The notes under the pieces were generated by a model that worked only from the letters and a program-made list of their open reading frames with translations, made no database searches and was not told the DNA's origin. From positions 1-5,720 of the forward strand of contig JANXWW010000332.1 in NCBI GenBank assembly GCA_025350945.1: a stretch of 5,720 nt of DNA, given 5' to 3'. The translations under genes were made by a program, and so were the position numbers. How positions within the stretch are numbered: the first letter of the stretch is position 1; the number at the start of each line of letters is the position of its first letter. The DNA comes from Burkholderiales bacterium (GTDB lineage: Bacteria > Pseudomonadota > Gammaproteobacteria > Burkholderiales > Usitatibacteraceae). Positions 5,384-5,720 of this stretch are shown here, in pieces.

Positions 5384-5720
5384 CTAGATCAGCATGTCTT
5401 TAAATTTTTTCACGAACTGTTCCGCATCATCAGCACCGGAATATTTGGTGAGAATATCGCGCAGACGCATCATCATCACAATTAAATCTTCCGGGGAACT
5501 CGCCGCCATGATTTTCGGCGCGATCAATTCTGCGTCTTTTTTCATGCGCACGCGCAGGTCAGACACCATATAAGCTTTTACCTGCTCTAGCGGAAAATAA
5601 TTGGTGGCGCGAGCTGTTTGTTGTGGCAATGGTTGCGGAGTCTGCTGTGGTGGCGCATATTGTTGCTGTGGCGGCTGGGCGTACTGCTGGGGTGGTTGTG
5701 GATTGTATTGTTGCTGTGGT
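5384..5720 (-). CDS. Unrecognised protein: Pro/Gln/Tyr-rich repeat plus helical C-terminal domain (5' end outside window)
   Basis: The frame is open from the TAG at 5384-5386 to the window edge, so this is the C-terminal part of a longer protein; the TTG at 5627-5629 is not a convincing start. The outer part (5630-5719) reads PQQQYNPQPPQQYAQP then PQQQYAPPQQTPQP, a low-complexity Pro/Gln/Tyr repeat typical of disordered linkers and prion-like segments. It leads into about 70 residues of a charged, apparently all-helical domain: YFPLEQVKAYMVSDLRVRMKK, then DAELIAPKIMAASSPEDLIV, MMMRLRDILTKYSGADDAEQ and FVKKFKDMLI. No signal peptide, membrane helix or catalytic motif is visible in this part; the missing N-terminus could hold a different domain such as a zinc ribbon or kinase. 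I do not recognise the family. Its 3' end is served by the bidirectional terminator about 35 bp downstream. Confidence 0.85.
   Translation of the reverse strand, partial: PQQQYNPQPPQQYAQPPQQQYAPPQQTPQPLPQQTARATNYFPLEQVKAYMVSDLRVRMKKDAELIAPKIMAASSPEDLIVMMMRLRDILTKYSGADDAEQFVKKFKDMLI
5658..5719 (-). repeat. Coding tandem-like repeat of the PQQQY unit
   Basis: The 14-bp sequence TATTGTTGCTGTGG (plus strand) occurs exactly at 5658-5671 and 5706-5719, 48 bp (16 codons) apart. A diverged copy encoding PQQYA lies between them at about 5681-5692. On the coding strand each unit reads PQQQY or PQQY. The 5' boundary is outside the window, so the total number of units is unknown. Conserved codons between copies suggest recent expansion. 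Confidence 0.65.

Noticed and set aside
1..5720. Mobile element, CRISPR array, toxin-antitoxin or defence system
   Set aside because: No transposase or integrase motifs, spaced palindromic repeats, small toxin/antitoxin pair or nuclease motifs were found; the gene content is mostly housekeeping metabolism.

Overview
The window reads as an ordinary chromosomal segment of a Gram-negative proteobacterium, most likely a betaproteobacterium. The quinolinate synthase (NadA) looks closest to betaproteobacterial NadA from memory. A purM gene divergent from a PerM-type (AI-2E family) membrane protein is also an arrangement I associate with Beta-/Gammaproteobacteria. No phage, transposase, integrase, CRISPR array, tRNA or rRNA is visible. 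The lineage call is inference.

Layout, left to right. (1) The 5' part of purM runs leftward out of the window (1-252). (2) An 81-bp divergent spacer holds a perfect 10-bp inverted repeat. (3) perM runs rightward (334-1488), with a basic N-terminal tail encoded partly by a 29-bp alternating purine/pyrimidine tract. (4) A short convergent spacer holds two copies of an 18-bp direct repeat. (5) Three leftward genes follow in transcription order kynU, nadA and a small uncharacterised gene (4634 down to 1545). They could form one transcript, but the 60-85 bp gaps and a perfect TATAAT before nadA suggest at least one internal promoter. (6) A rightward SAM-dependent methyltransferase (4692-5210) diverges from kynU across only about 57 bp. 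(7) A 173-bp convergent spacer holds an imperfect hairpin and a strong bidirectional terminator. (8) A leftward gene ends at 5384. Its N-terminal side, still open at the window edge, is a Pro/Gln/Tyr repeat.

Functionally, purM serves purine synthesis. nadA makes quinolinate from iminoaspartate and dihydroxyacetone phosphate for NAD. kynU cleaves kynurenine. Its specificity residues are the bacterial Trp/Gly/Thr set, so I expect it to make anthranilate rather than 3-hydroxyanthranilate; its place next to nadA therefore does not by itself show tryptophan-to-NAD synthesis. The two poorly known proteins are the most interesting content. The 174-residue protein appears to be a diverged tandem duplication of a small helical domain, and the last gene joins a prion-like P/Q/Y repeat to a compact charged helical C-terminus. 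I see no clear evidence of a new multi-gene system; the findings are individual leads.
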